64,000 nt of DNA from an uncultured Clostridia bacterium. GTDB lineage: Bacteria; Bacillota; Clostridia; UMGS1883. Location: positions 1 to 64,000 of the forward strand of contig CANRCD010000007.1 of the NCBI GenBank assembly GCA_947629005.1. Reading direction: 5' to 3'. Positions 15,661 through 25,383 of the stretch are shown piece after piece; within the stretch, counting starts at the first letter, position 1, and every line of letters begins with the position of its first letter. The notes under the pieces were generated by a model. That model ran no database searches. It was not told where the DNA came from and saw nothing but the letters and a program-made list of their open reading frames with translations. The translations under genes were made by a program, and so were the position numbers.

Positions 15661-18600
15661 TCAATAGTACTGATAGCTCCTAATCCACTGACATTCAAGG
15701 CCGGTGTTCCACACGGTGGTGCTGTCGGGCTCGCTCTCCCACGCGCCGATACCGGTGTTTATAATAAGGAACATATCCTTCTGGTAGCTGACGTCGCTGG
15801 TGCCGCGGCGGCTGAAGTACAGATTGCCGTTGACGTACATATCAATATAATCCCAGCCCCAGTCTATGCTGAAGGTGTTCCACTGGGTGCGCATATTGCC
15901 CACCGAGCTGTGATACATCCATCCCGCGCCCTCGTTGCCGCCGCCGTGGGTGGCGGTGTACCATGTGTTGGTGCCGTGGCTGGAAAGATACTCAAACATA
16001 TCGGTCTCGGGCGGCCAGCTGCCGTCGTGGTTCAGCCAAAAGGCCGTCCAGTAGCCGCGCGGGCTGTTGGGCTGCTTGAAGCTGCCCTCGATATAGCTTC
16101 CCTTATTATAGTGCTTGCTATTAACGCTGATAACGCCGGTGGTGGCGCAGTATTTTTTCCACTTTCCGCCGTTGATACTGTCGTTATAGCCGGTCTGACC
16201 GCTGGAATTGGTTATCCAATCGTCGCCGTCAACCTTCTCGGCCTTAAGCAGCACCCTGCCGCTCCCGACAACGACGTTCTTATCGCGGTGGACGGCGCTG
16301 TGGTTATGATGATCCGACCACCACGGGTAGCCCTTGTGCCACTGGCTGCTGAGAGTGCTGCCGTTGAACGAGTCGGAGACGTAGTTCTTCGACTCGTCGC
16401 GCAGGAAAAAGCTGCACGCGAGCTTCATTCCGTCGTCCCAGTTGCCGTCTTTGCTTGTCTTGGTTTCCACATAATTGCCGTTCACGCGCAGGTAGCGCGT
16501 GGGCTCGCGGTAGAGAGCGTAGGAATAATCGCCGTTCTTGCCGACCTTAGCCGTCTTGATAAAGGTGGCGTTGGTGCGGAAAGCATCCGTGTCTTTATAC
16601 CGCTGAACGGAGACCTCATTATTGGAGTTCACATACACATAGCAGCCCGGCTGGCCGATGAGCTCAAAGGACACGCCCTCGGGATCTATAAGGCCCCTGC
16701 GCTCGACAAAGCGGGTATAGAACGGGTTGACGCCGCTGGTGACGCCGAGCTTCGAATTGACGGTATTGGCGTTCACCACAAAGTAGCTCTGGCCCTTGCC
16801 GCCGCCGTTGGTATCGTAGGCGTCCTGAAGGCGGACGATGCCGTTAACCGCCGCCACGTTGGGCTTGGCGGGGCCGAGGTCTCTAACGGTGACGTTATCC
16901 ACGTAAATATCGCCCTTGCCGCCCGCGCCGGTGTTTATGATGAGGGTGTCGATAGGGGTTTTGCTCCAGTCGGCCGTCCAGCTGTCGTCCCCCTCGGTGG
17001 GCAGCGAGGCCGCGGCGGTTGAAATGGTACTGCCGTCCGTCACGCGGACGGAAAGGCTTTGGCCGGTGGGGTTATAGGTGAGCTCAAAATGCCACAGCGC
17101 GCCGTATTTGAGGCGGTTGCCGCCGGTACCGATAAAGGCGTTGTTGTCGCCCTTGTTATACTGAATCGAGGTGTTGCGGTTGAGCTGCATACCGTCATTT
17201 TGCGGGCTGAAGCGCATTTGAAGGGCCAGCGGATTTGTCTTGTCCGCGCCGCCGCTGTTATGGCCGTGCGCCAAGGCTATGCCGCCCCATTCGTCATGCG
17301 TGGGGGCGTACATATCAAAGCTGAGCTTGGTCAGGTTCTTCTCCGAAAAGCCGCCCAGATCGACGTAGGCGAAGGCTCCGCCCGCGCCGCGCGAGGAGTT
17401 TGTAGTCCGGCCCACAACGTCGTAAAGGTGGAGGGCCTTATCGGTTATGGCGCTGCTTGCGATATCGACGTAAAGCCCGCTGCCGAGGGAGGAGGTGTAA
17501 TTCGGGAAGTTATCCTCCTTTATGGCGGCGGCGGAAAGGCCGCTGCCGTTGTCCTTTTCTATGGCCCCGCTCATATCGTTGAAATCGTAGCTCTTGAGCA
17601 CGGTCCCCTCGTCCTCCGGCAGGCCGGCAATCTTGACGGAGAAGTCGTCGATATACATTTCGCACTTGCCGCCCGCACCGGTGTTGAACATTATATAATT
17701 AACATAGCTGTTCTTCCACGTCTGGCTCATGGTGCGCTCGTCGTTATACAGGCCGTAGCGCACAAAGGCGGATTCGGTCTTATCGCCGTCGGATACGGTG
17801 ACGATGACGGAGTCGGCCGAGGAGTCAACGTCGAGCACAACGTCCCACACGCAGTTGGCCTTAAAGGCCGTGCCGCCGCCCAGCAGGGTGGTCTGGCTGC
17901 CTTCGTTATAGGTGATGGAGCGCATGAGGTTGAAGCCCATTTTATTCTTGCCAGAGGGCGCGAGCCTAAGCTGGAGCGCCGCCGGATGAGAGGTGTCGTC
18001 CCCGCCGGTCACGCGGCCCGAGCTAAGCGTTACGCCGGCCCACTGGGCATTATATGTGCTGCCGTCGATGGTATTGGGCACGTACCACTTGAACTTGACG
18101 CGGTACTTATCGCCGGGGAGGGCCAGCTTGTGCGAGGCCCCTATGCTGCCCGCGCCCGCGCCCTTATCCTCACGGTCTACGTTATCGTAGAGGTGGAGGG
18201 CCATATTGCCGTCCTCGAAGCCCACGCCCGAGGGTGTGGGGGCTATATCGGCGTAAAGGCCGGAGCCGGTCGCGGGAGTATAGTCGGTATAAGTCATCTC
18301 GGGAAGGGCGGCGCTGGCCCAGCCGGCCTCGCCGAGGCTGCCCGCGGCGTTGAAGCTCTCGTCCTCGGCCACGGTCTCGCCCACGGCGGAGCCGTACGCC
18401 TCGAAGGCGGTAAGGCTGAACCAGTTGTCGCTGGCATCGTCATAGCCGTGGTCGGTGAGCTCTTTAGCCTTCCAGCCGTAGCCGACTATCTTCACATAGC
18501 GGGCGGCAAGATCGCCGGCGGGGAAATACTCGGTATAGGGCGAGGAGCCGGAGGAATAGCGTTTATATATGGCGGTGGTATATTCCGTTCCGTCCTCGGA

Positions 18601-21600
18601 TAGCTCGACGGCAAAGCCTGTGCTGCGCGAGCTGCCGCGATAGAAGCCAAGCCCGATGTTGTGCAGCTCGTAAACCGCGCCAAGGTCAACCACGGCCTCG
18701 ACGGGCTTTTCGTCGTTTGAGCCGACGGCGCCCTTAGTCTGGCCGGACCAGCGGGTGGAGGATTCGCGGTCAAGTATATTGACGGCCTCGTTGCCCTCCT
18801 GCTGATTGGAGCAGCTTATTATGCTGCGCTCTATAGCGGGCACAACTATCATCTCCGCGCCGTCGGGCTTGGGGAAGGCGCCCTCGGGATTGCGGGAATC
18901 GACCGCGCGGACGTAGGGATTCATGCCGTTTGTCTTATTCCAGAGGAAAATCAGGGTGTACTCGCCGCTTCCGAGAGCGGTATCCTTTTCATAGGATATG
19001 CGGGTATCGGGAAGGGCGGTCACGGTCTCGTCAGTTATGCCGAGCAGTCGGCCGTCCTCGCTGAAGCGGGCGATTATGACGTCGGCGGATATCTCCTCCT
19101 CGGTGCCGTTAATCAGCAGCGCATCGGAACGAGAGTAGGCCGTGCCATTCTCGTCCATAAGATTCTCTACCGCGGACGAGGCCGTAAGCTCAGGTACGCG
19201 GGCGCAGGAAAGATAGGCGTTCATGCCGTCGGTTTCCATGGTTATGGCGTCGGTTAGCTTTGCAAGGTCGCCCGCCGCGCCGTCATACACGCCGGTCACA
19301 ACAAACTCGCCGTCGAGCACGGAGCAGTCGGCCTCGGTCAGGCTGTAGGAGCTGCCGGCCTCAAGCTGCATTTCACGGGTCTCTATCTCATCGCCGCCGT
19401 TCATATAGTGCAGCGTAAGCGTGGCTCCCCTTCCCTGCACGGCGTAAAGCCGCGCGTCGCGGAAGAAGGCCAGCGTTTCGGGGAGAGTAAGCTCGGGAGC
19501 CGCGCCCTCGCCCTCGTCCTCGGGCACGGTGAAGAACAGCTCAACGCTGTCGCCCTCATTGAAGCCCGCAAGATATTCGAGGAAGGCTGCCTCGCTCATC
19601 TCGTTCATCAGGCCGTAAGCCGGAAGCGGGGGCGCGGGCTCAAGACCGCTGTCCTCGTCTTTGAGCATAAGGCCGGTCACAAGAACGTCGGCCGCGTAGG
19701 ATGGAGTTTCCGCAAGGCCCTTGGTAAATACGAGGCGGTAAGTCGCGCCGTTCTCAAGCGCAAAGGCGTTATCGGCGGGGAGCTGGCCCTCGCCGTAACA
19801 GGCCTCGCCCACGGTTATCTTGGCCTCGGCGCGGAAAAGTTCGGTATCGTCAACGTCGCCGTAAAGAGTGAAGGAACCCTTTTTGGCGTAGGTGCAAAAG
19901 TCCGCCTCGTCCCAGCGCCACGTTACGTTCTTGATTATGGGCGCGCCATTGTCGAGGTACGCCTTGACGCTCGTCGGGAGCTGGGGCCGCACGCCCCGTA
20001 TTGTGGCCGCGCCGCCGGCGGCGGAAAGCGCAGGCTCGGCGCGAACAATATCGCGCTTTGTATAGCGGGCGTAAATGTCGTTTTTATCCTGCGCGAGGCT
20101 CTTCAGGCAGAGGTTTTCGTCCGGCTCGGGGTTGCCCTTTACGCCGGAATCGACGCCGGAAGCGGCGGGCGCGGCCCCGCCGCCGTCCTCTATGACGGGC
20201 GGGTCAATCTCGTCAGGGTGTTCGGCCAGCCAGTCGTAAACGTAGTCGTAATAATATATGCAGCCGTCCTCGCCGCGTATGGATTCGGGCACGGCTCCGT
20301 CATAGGAGAAGGGCTTGCTGAGCTTGCCGAGCATATCAACGCTTTCGGCTATCTCACCGCCGTTCTCGTCCACGTAGTGGAGAGTGACGGGCGCGTATTT
20401 GACGTACTTTGCGGTGCGCAGGGAAGGAGCGGTATCCGAGGAGCCTTCCCTGTCGGTTACGTATGCGGCGCAGGTGTCGGCCTCAACCATGAAGGAAAGG
20501 TACTCGTCGTTCCTGTGGTCGCGCACATAGCCCGTCACGTCAAGGTCAACCCAGCCCTTTGTGGCTTTCGGCAGCTTGCGCGAGCTTATCAGCTCAGCCC
20601 CGTCAACGATATTCCTGGAGTTATTCCATGTGATTTCGCCCTCATCCCACGTATCGAGCTCCGCGGGTATGCCGTAGACGCTGTACGTGGGAGATGCGTC
20701 GTTGTCGATATGGTCAAAATAAAGGCGGAGCGAGGCGTTGACGATAGAGTTTACGTCCTCGCCTTTTTCGCCGCTGTATTCGTCGTGAATAATCTCATCG
20801 CCGAAGCCGCCGCCCTCAAAGCGGAGGAAGGCCTTGCGCTCGGTCCCCGCGTCGGTATTTGTTCCCGTTTTCGTGCCGGTTATGCGGAGCGCGGTTCCCT
20901 TTTCGGGCGCTTTGTCGTCCATGGGGTGGGCGTTATGAGGCGAGGTAGGCTCGCTTTCCACGATGAAAGTGTCGGCAAGGGCGGGACGGTCCTCGATATC
21001 GCCCTCCTCGATAAGCACAAGCTGATTGACCGGCCTGTTGCCGGGGACAAGCCTGCCGCCCACGCTGAACGAGCCCGCGGAGCCGTAGGCTGAGGAATCC
21101 ACCTCATCCCAGACAACGCCCATCGTGACGGTCGAATTGTCCTCAACGTCAACCGTCAGCGCGCGGGGAAGCGCGGGATAGACCCCGAGCGTGGTGCTTA
21201 AGGCGGGCATACGCACGCCGGTTATCTCAAGCACCTTTACGGTCACCTCTACCGCGTCGGTTTCTATGCCCTGAAGCTTGCCGCTGACCTTGAACTCGCC
21301 GCCCTCGGCGTAACTGCTCTCGGCAACGGCGTCCCACTTGACGGGATACGGCTGAACCGAGCCGTCGCTGAAGCGCACGTCAACGCTTTCGGGCAGCTTG
21401 GGCGCGTGGTACTGCACGGTGGTGACGGGACTGACAGGTACCGTGCCCTCGGGCAGCTTATCGGCGTATACGAGGGTTATCTCGGTGTCGCCGCTTATGG
21501 CGACGGGCAGCGGATTTTTACGCTCGGTCGCGGCCGCGTCGTATATCATGCCGTTTATTTTTTCGGGTATGTCGGGGGTGTAACGCTCGCCTATGGGCAG

Positions 21601-22905
21601 ACGCTCCATGAGCGGGCTTTTCAGCTCCTCGCCGGACGGGCCCTCATATTTGACGGTGACGGCGGCGGTCTTGCGGCGGATATAATCCACCTTGGGCGCG
21701 AAGCTCTCGCCGGCCTCGGATGAGTAAATATGGCTGACGGCGGTATCGGCGGTCAGCGCAAAGGCGTAAACGCCGTCGTCGGACGGGTGTTGGTTTATAT
21801 AATCCGTTATGTCGAGGGTGAAGTAGTCCAGCACGGCGGAGGAGTTGTTCGGTATTATGACCTTGGCCGCCGCCGTGCCGCTCACGGCGGGCTTATTGCC
21901 CCAGTTTACGGAGGACGCGGCCCAGTTTTTGTCTATGGGCGTAAGGCTAACGGTCTGATTTGCCTCGGCTATGCTGAGGGCGCGGAAGGTGAGCGCCGCT
22001 TTGTCGTAATGCAGGTTTTCGCCCTTGGGCAGGGAAAACTTTACGAAGGCGTTGCGCGTGTAAAGTGCGCCTGTCGAGCCGCCTATGGTCTTGTTTGCGG
22101 CTATGATCATTTCGGTCTCGGCCGAAAGGTCCTTGGCGCGGTTACCTTCGCTGTCCTCGGCGTAGGTATCCTCGGTGAGGGCAACGCAGCCGTACTCCGA
22201 CGAGGCGAGGGCCGGATCGCGGGTTATCTCAAGCGCGGGGCGCAAGGCGAAGGAGCCCGACTCGGAGGAATGAACGATAACGCCCGCCGCGCCGGCCTTT
22301 ACTCGCAGGGAAAAGCGAGTTTTTTTGTTTTCGCGTATATACCGCGTGAGGTCGGCGGTTATCTCCGCGCCGAGCTTTGCGCTGCCGCTGCCAAGCGGCC
22401 TTGACACCGCCGCTAGGCTTTCCGCTTTGGCGGCGGGAGCGTTATTCCATGTGAGGGCGGAGGCGCTCCAATTATCGCCTACCTCATAAAAGGCGAGCGC
22501 GGAGGCGGTAACGCCGTGTTTTTTGAAGTTTTCTATCATGGTTGAAGCGTCCGCCACATAGAGCTTCAGTACGGCGGAGGAAACCGTGCTCGGGTCTATA
22601 TCGCCGAGGTCAAAGCGCAAAAAGGCGTCGCGGCTGCGGCCCGCATCGCCGCGGTTCTCGCCGCCGACAAAGCCCGTTTCAACGGGAAGCGGGTTTTTGC
22701 TATTATAGCCTATCTCAAGAGTGGTTTTATCAGCGTTTACAGGCGTATCGGCGCTGTTTGCGTCAATGTATGTATCCTCCGACGGCGCAAGGCTCACCGT
22801 GGCGGCGTCCTCGGCCACGGCGCTCGGACCGGCGGGCGTGAACGCAGCAACCGAGCATACCAGCGTTACCGTGAGGATAAGGGCAAGCATTTTCCGTAAT
22901 TTCAT
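15661..22905 (-). CDS. Giant secreted modular GH16 glycoside hydrolase
   Basis: 2414 residues with a signal peptide (MKLRKMLALILTVTL, cleavage near 31). From the N-terminus I read: two DNRLRE-type beta domains (about 35-235 and 240-415), a MucBP-like segment (about 418-490), Big_4 Ig-like repeats (about 500-640), a third DNRLRE domain (about 650-840), more Ig-like and linker sequence, an F5/8C discoidin-like domain (about 1355-1509), and two tandem roughly 250-residue sandwich domains (1510-1767, 1768-2015) sharing ALHLYD and NTGAGGK. An AbfB/CBM42-like trefoil (about 2016-2174) and a C-terminal GH16 domain follow. The GH16 signature ExDxxE is intact as E2300, D2302, E2305. No sortase or S-layer anchor. 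The target polysaccharide (laminarin, agar or similar) cannot be told from sequence. Confidence 0.88.
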   Translation of the reverse strand: MKLRKMLALILTVTLVCSVAAFTPAGPSAVAEDAATVSLAPSEDTYIDANSADTPVNADKTTLEIGYNSKNPLPVETGFVGGENRGDAGRSRDAFLRFDLGDIDPSTVSSAVLKLYVADASTMIENFKKHGVTASALAFYEVGDNWSASALTWNNAPAAKAESLAAVSRPLGSGSAKLGAEITADLTRYIRENKKTRFSLRVKAGAAGVIVHSSESGSFALRPALEITRDPALASSEYGCVALTEDTYAEDSEGNRAKDLSAETEMIIAANKTIGGSTGALYTRNAFVKFSLPKGENLHYDKAALTFRALSIAEANQTVSLTPIDKNWAASSVNWGNKPAVSGTAAAKVIIPNNSSAVLDYFTLDITDYINQHPSDDGVYAFALTADTAVSHIYSSEAGESFAPKVDYIRRKTAAVTVKYEGPSGEELKSPLMERLPIGERYTPDIPEKINGMIYDAAATERKNPLPVAISGDTEITLVYADKLPEGTVPVSPVTTVQYHAPKLPESVDVRFSDGSVQPYPVKWDAVAESSYAEGGEFKVSGKLQGIETDAVEVTVKVLEITGVRMPALSTTLGVYPALPRALTVDVEDNSTVTMGVVWDEVDSSAYGSAGSFSVGGRLVPGNRPVNQLVLIEEGDIEDRPALADTFIVESEPTSPHNAHPMDDKAPEKGTALRITGTKTGTNTDAGTERKAFLRFEGGGFGDEIIHDEYSGEKGEDVNSIVNASLRLYFDHIDNDASPTYSVYGIPAELDTWDEGEITWNNSRNIVDGAELISSRKLPKATKGWVDLDVTGYVRDHRNDEYLSFMVEADTCAAYVTDREGSSDTAPSLRTAKYVKYAPVTLHYVDENGGEIAESVDMLGKLSKPFSYDGAVPESIRGEDGCIYYYDYVYDWLAEHPDEIDPPVIEDGGGAAPAASGVDSGVKGNPEPDENLCLKSLAQDKNDIYARYTKRDIVRAEPALSAAGGAATIRGVRPQLPTSVKAYLDNGAPIIKNVTWRWDEADFCTYAKKGSFTLYGDVDDTELFRAEAKITVGEACYGEGQLPADNAFALENGATYRLVFTKGLAETPSYAADVLVTGLMLKDEDSGLEPAPPLPAYGLMNEMSEAAFLEYLAGFNEGDSVELFFTVPEDEGEGAAPELTLPETLAFFRDARLYAVQGRGATLTLHYMNGGDEIETREMQLEAGSSYSLTEADCSVLDGEFVVTGVYDGAAGDLAKLTDAITMETDGMNAYLSCARVPELTASSAVENLMDENGTAYSRSDALLINGTEEEISADVIIARFSEDGRLLGITDETVTALPDTRISYEKDTALGSGEYTLIFLWNKTNGMNPYVRAVDSRNPEGAFPKPDGAEMIVVPAIERSIISCSNQQEGNEAVNILDRESSTRWSGQTKGAVGSNDEKPVEAVVDLGAVYELHNIGLGFYRGSSRSTGFAVELSEDGTEYTTAIYKRYSSGSSPYTEYFPAGDLAARYVKIVGYGWKAKELTDHGYDDASDNWFSLTAFEAYGSAVGETVAEDESFNAAGSLGEAGWASAALPEMTYTDYTPATGSGLYADIAPTPSGVGFEDGNMALHLYDNVDREDKGAGAGSIGASHKLALPGDKYRVKFKWYVPNTIDGSTYNAQWAGVTLSSGRVTGGDDTSHPAALQLRLAPSGKNKMGFNLMRSITYNEGSQTTLLGGGTAFKANCVWDVVLDVDSSADSVIVTVSDGDKTESAFVRYGLYNDERTMSQTWKNSYVNYIMFNTGAGGKCEMYIDDFSVKIAGLPEDEGTVLKSYDFNDMSGAIEKDNGSGLSAAAIKEDNFPNYTSSLGSGLYVDIASSAITDKALHLYDVVGRTTNSSRGAGGAFAYVDLGGFSEKNLTKLSFDMYAPTHDEWGGIALAHGHNSGGADKTNPLALQMRFSPQNDGMQLNRNTSIQYNKGDNNAFIGTGGNRLKYGALWHFELTYNPTGQSLSVRVTDGSTISTAAASLPTEGDDSWTADWSKTPIDTLIINTGAGGKGDIYVDNVTVRDLGPAKPNVAAVNGIVRLQDAYDTNGGGKGQSYFVVNANTVNSKLGVTSGVNPFYTRFVERRGLIDPEGVSFELIGQPGCYVYVNSNNEVSVQRYKDTDAFRTNATFIKTAKVGKNGDYSYALYREPTRYLRVNGNYVETKTSKDGNWDDGMKLACSFFLRDESKNYVSDSFNGSTLSSQWHKGYPWWSDHHNHSAVHRDKNVVVGSGRVLLKAEKVDGDDWITNSSGQTGYNDSINGGKWKKYCATTGVISVNSKHYNKGSYIEGSFKQPNSPRGYWTAFWLNHDGSWPPETDMFEYLSSHGTNTWYTATHGGGNEGAGWMYHSSVGNMRTQWNTFSIDWGWDYIDMYVNGNLYFSRRGTSDVSYQKDMFLIINTGIGAWESEPDSTTVWNTGLECQWIRSYQYY

Positions 22906-22964
22906 ATTATTTCCCTCCGTTTGAGTGCGTTTTTGCCGTTTTGTACATATATTTAGATAATTGT

Positions 22965-22993
22965 ATTATATCACATTTCTTTCCGCTTGGCAA
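22965..22993 (-). promoter_or_regulatory. Promoter of the GH16 gene
   Basis: Minus-strand TTGCCA (22988-22993), 17 bp, TATAAT (22965-22970), 59 bp before the ATG. A strong GGAGGG ribosome site precedes the start. Confidence 0.75.
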
Positions 22994-23075
22994 GGACTTT
23001 GCGAAAATTTAACAAAGAGTCCTCAAAAAACGCCGGCCCGAGCGCGACGGACGGCCCAACCGCCCGAGGCGAGCC

Positions 23076-24236
23076 TCATTTTTGGGCGGACGCGTCGGGC
23101 CCCTGCCGCTGAACGCTGGGGTAATACATGAACTCCTCGCCGCCGAGGCGGCCGATGGCAAGGTTATACACATCAGTGCCCCTGCACTCGAGGCGGAAAA
23201 TCTCGTCGTCCTTAAGGCTGCCCCCTCGTGAGGCTATGGGCAGCTTAGCCGCGGCCGAGGCGGCGCGGAGTATTTCCGCTCCCCTCTCGCTGAAGGCCAG
23301 CGGGCGGATATAAGTCGGAGGGATGTATTTACCGTCGCTGCCGAGCACAAGGTTAAACAGCACGCGCCTAAGGCGGCTGTCGGCGTAGCGGCGGCTGTGG
23401 GCCGCGGCGATTATGGCCTCGAGCGAGTTGCCATGAGCGGCCTTCTTAAGCCGCGCGGCAATCTCCTCGTTGCAGCCGGCAATGGCGGTCAGCTCGTCCA
23501 TTGAGGCGATTTTGAGCCTGTAGGCGATGATCTGGTCAAAGCTCTTGCTGAACACGGGCCTGAACACCGGCGGGTAGGGCACGTAGCTGTCAATGCTTTC
23601 GCCGGTTTTAAGGCTTTCGCGCAGGGCGCGGGCGCTGGCCACGTTTTCGCCCGGCTCCATCGAATCGTGGGCGACCTCGGCGCGATGTATCGTCACGGGC
23701 GTTATGGAACTGCCGGTGCGCTTAAGCGCCTTGAGGTACTCCACGCCGAGGATATTGTTCGGCTCGGCAATGGCGGCGGCCTTTTCGCCCAAAACCGCCG
23801 TCAGCGCCCTCTGACGCGCGGCGGCGTAGCTGAGACCATCGGAAAGGGCGGCGGAGAGAGCCTCGCGGAAGGCGCCGCTCTCGTTCATGAGAGCCTCGGC
23901 CAGCTCGGCGAGGGGCGCGAGTTCGCCCGCTTCGGAGCCGAACCACAGCTCGTCTACAAGCGAAAGACCGTTCATCTCCTCCACCGCGCCCATGGCGAAG
24001 CCCTCAGCCGAGGACAGCGAGTAAAGCAGCGGCAGCTCGAGCACAAGGTCGAGCCCGCAGCTTACAGCGACCTTCGCGCGGGTGAATTTGTCGAATACGG
24101 AGCAGCCGCCCCGCTGAACGTAGTTGCCGCTCATCACGGCGACGGCCGCCGCCCCGCCCTCCTTCATTGCGTCGATAAGGCGCTTGTGCCCGTTGTGGAA
24201 AGGGTTGAACTCGGCGATGGTTGCCCTGATTGTCAT
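23076..24236 (-). CDS. tmcAL: tRNA(Met) cytidine acetate ligase TmcAL
   Basis: 386 residues of the YlbM/TmcAL family. It activates acetate with ATP and forms N4-acetylcytidine at the wobble base of elongator tRNA-Met. The N-terminal nucleotidyltransferase signature is EFNPFHNGHKRLI (HxGH type), followed by VMSGNYVQRGGCSVFDKF and ELPLLYSLSSAEGFA, all hallmarks of the family. Length is normal. It is divergent from pta-ackA, which handle the same substrate, acetate. Confidence 0.94.
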   Translation of the reverse strand: MTIRATIAEFNPFHNGHKRLIDAMKEGGAAAVAVMSGNYVQRGGCSVFDKFTRAKVAVSCGLDLVLELPLLYSLSSAEGFAMGAVEEMNGLSLVDELWFGSEAGELAPLAELAEALMNESGAFREALSAALSDGLSYAAARQRALTAVLGEKAAAIAEPNNILGVEYLKALKRTGSSITPVTIHRAEVAHDSMEPGENVASARALRESLKTGESIDSYVPYPPVFRPVFSKSFDQIIAYRLKIASMDELTAIAGCNEEIAARLKKAAHGNSLEAIIAAAHSRRYADSRLRRVLFNLVLGSDGKYIPPTYIRPLAFSERGAEILRAASAAAKLPIASRGGSLKDDEIFRLECRGTDVYNLAIGRLGGEEFMYYPSVQRQGPDASAQK

Positions 24237-24249
24237 AAATCATCCACTC

Positions 24250-24277
24250 CTTATAAATCGTTTTTTTCCATGGTCAA
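24250..24277 (-). promoter_or_regulatory. Possible tmcAL promoter
   Basis: Minus-strand TTGACC (24272-24277), 16 bp, TATAAG (24250-24255), very close to the tmcAL start. Acceptable but not strong. Confidence 0.4.
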
Positions 24278-24294
24278 AAAAATTAAAAAAGCTA

Positions 24295-24323
24295 TTGAAA
24301 ATTTTCCGGATATGTTATATAAT
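24295..24323 (+). promoter_or_regulatory. pta-ackA promoter
   Basis: TTGAAA (24295-24300), 17 bp, TATAAT (24318-24323), 37 bp before the pta ATG. Confidence 0.75.
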
Positions 24324-24360
24324 GTATAATCATATAAAAATCTATGGAGGCGTATTTAAA

Positions 24361-25365
24361 ATGAGTAAATTCCTTGAGAGCGTTATCGCTCGGGCCAAGA
24401 CCGACAAAAAAACCATCGTCCTCGCCGAGGGCAACGACATCCGCACCATTCGCGCGGCGGCGTCGGCCCTTGAACAGGAAATTGCCGACATTATTATTTT
24501 AGGCGATATTGATGAGATTTGCAAGATGGCAAATGAAGAAAATTTGAAAATTTCCGACGCAACGCTCATTGACCCGTGCAAAGACGAGCATTTTAACGAT
24601 TTCGCGTCCACATTTTACGAAATGCGCAAGGCGAAGGGTATGACTCCCGAAAAGGCCGAGGAAACGATGAAGAACACGCTTTACTTCGGCTGCATGATGG
24701 TTAAGCAGGGCTTCGCCGACGGCATGGTGGCCGGTGCGTGCAACTCCTCGGCCAATGTGCTCAGAAGCGCGCTTCAGGTTATCAAGACGGCCCCGGGAAC
24801 AAAGCTGGTTTCCGCCTTCTTTATCGAGTGCGTGCCCGATTGTGCGTACGGCGAGGACGGAGTGTTCCTGTTCGCCGACTGCGGGCTGAACGAAAATCCT
24901 GACGCCGAGGCCGTAAGCGAGATTGCGGTATCCTCGGCCAAGAGCTTTAAGACGCTTGTGGGCGCGGAGCCCAACGTGGCCATGCTGTGCTACTCCACCT
25001 ACGGAAGCGCCAAGAGCGAGCTGGTGGACAAGATGGCCCTCGCCACGAAGCTGGCCAAGGAAAAGGCCCCCGATGTGAACATAGACGGCGAAATGCAGGC
25101 CGACGCGGCCATGGTTCCCGCAGTCGCGGCGTCGAAGGCTCCGTCGAGCCCTGTCGCCGGCAAGGCCAATGTACTGGTGTTCCCCGACCTCAACGCCGGA
25201 AACATCGCTTACAAGCTGGTGGAGCGTCTCGCCAAGGCCGAGGCCTACGGCCCCATCACTCAGGGCATTGCCAAGCCCGTAAACGACCTTTCGCGCGGGT
25301 GCAAGGCCGAGGATATAGTGGGCGTTATCGCTATTACCTGCGTTCAGGCGCAGGCCCAGAACTAA
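24361..25365 (+). CDS. pta: Phosphate acetyltransferase
   Basis: 334 residues from ATG 24361 behind GGAGG. A frame opening at 24124 reads through the tmcAL start and has no support. Short Pta form without the N-terminal DRTGG/AAA part. The PTA_PTB fold shows TIVLAEGNDIRTIRAA, YFGCMMVKQGFADGMVAGA near 125, and SSPVAGKANVLVFPDLNAGN near 275. It interconverts acetyl-CoA and acetyl phosphate in the cytoplasm. ackA begins 18 nt later, so the two form the acetate/ATP pathway operon. Confidence 0.96.
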   Translation: MSKFLESVIARAKTDKKTIVLAEGNDIRTIRAAASALEQEIADIIILGDIDEICKMANEENLKISDATLIDPCKDEHFNDFASTFYEMRKAKGMTPEKAEETMKNTLYFGCMMVKQGFADGMVAGACNSSANVLRSALQVIKTAPGTKLVSAFFIECVPDCAYGEDGVFLFADCGLNENPDAEAVSEIAVSSAKSFKTLVGAEPNVAMLCYSTYGSAKSELVDKMALATKLAKEKAPDVNIDGEMQADAAMVPAVAASKAPSSPVAGKANVLVFPDLNAGNIAYKLVERLAKAEAYGPITQGIAKPVNDLSRGCKAEDIVGVIAITCVQAQAQN

Positions 25366-25383
25366 GGAAAGAGGCCGTAAATT

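Noticed and set aside
15910-21093. Three long plus-strand frames (about 370, 514 and 561 codons) opposite the GH16 gene
   Set aside because: They are composition shadows of a single continuous secreted protein and have no ribosome sites or recognisable motifs.
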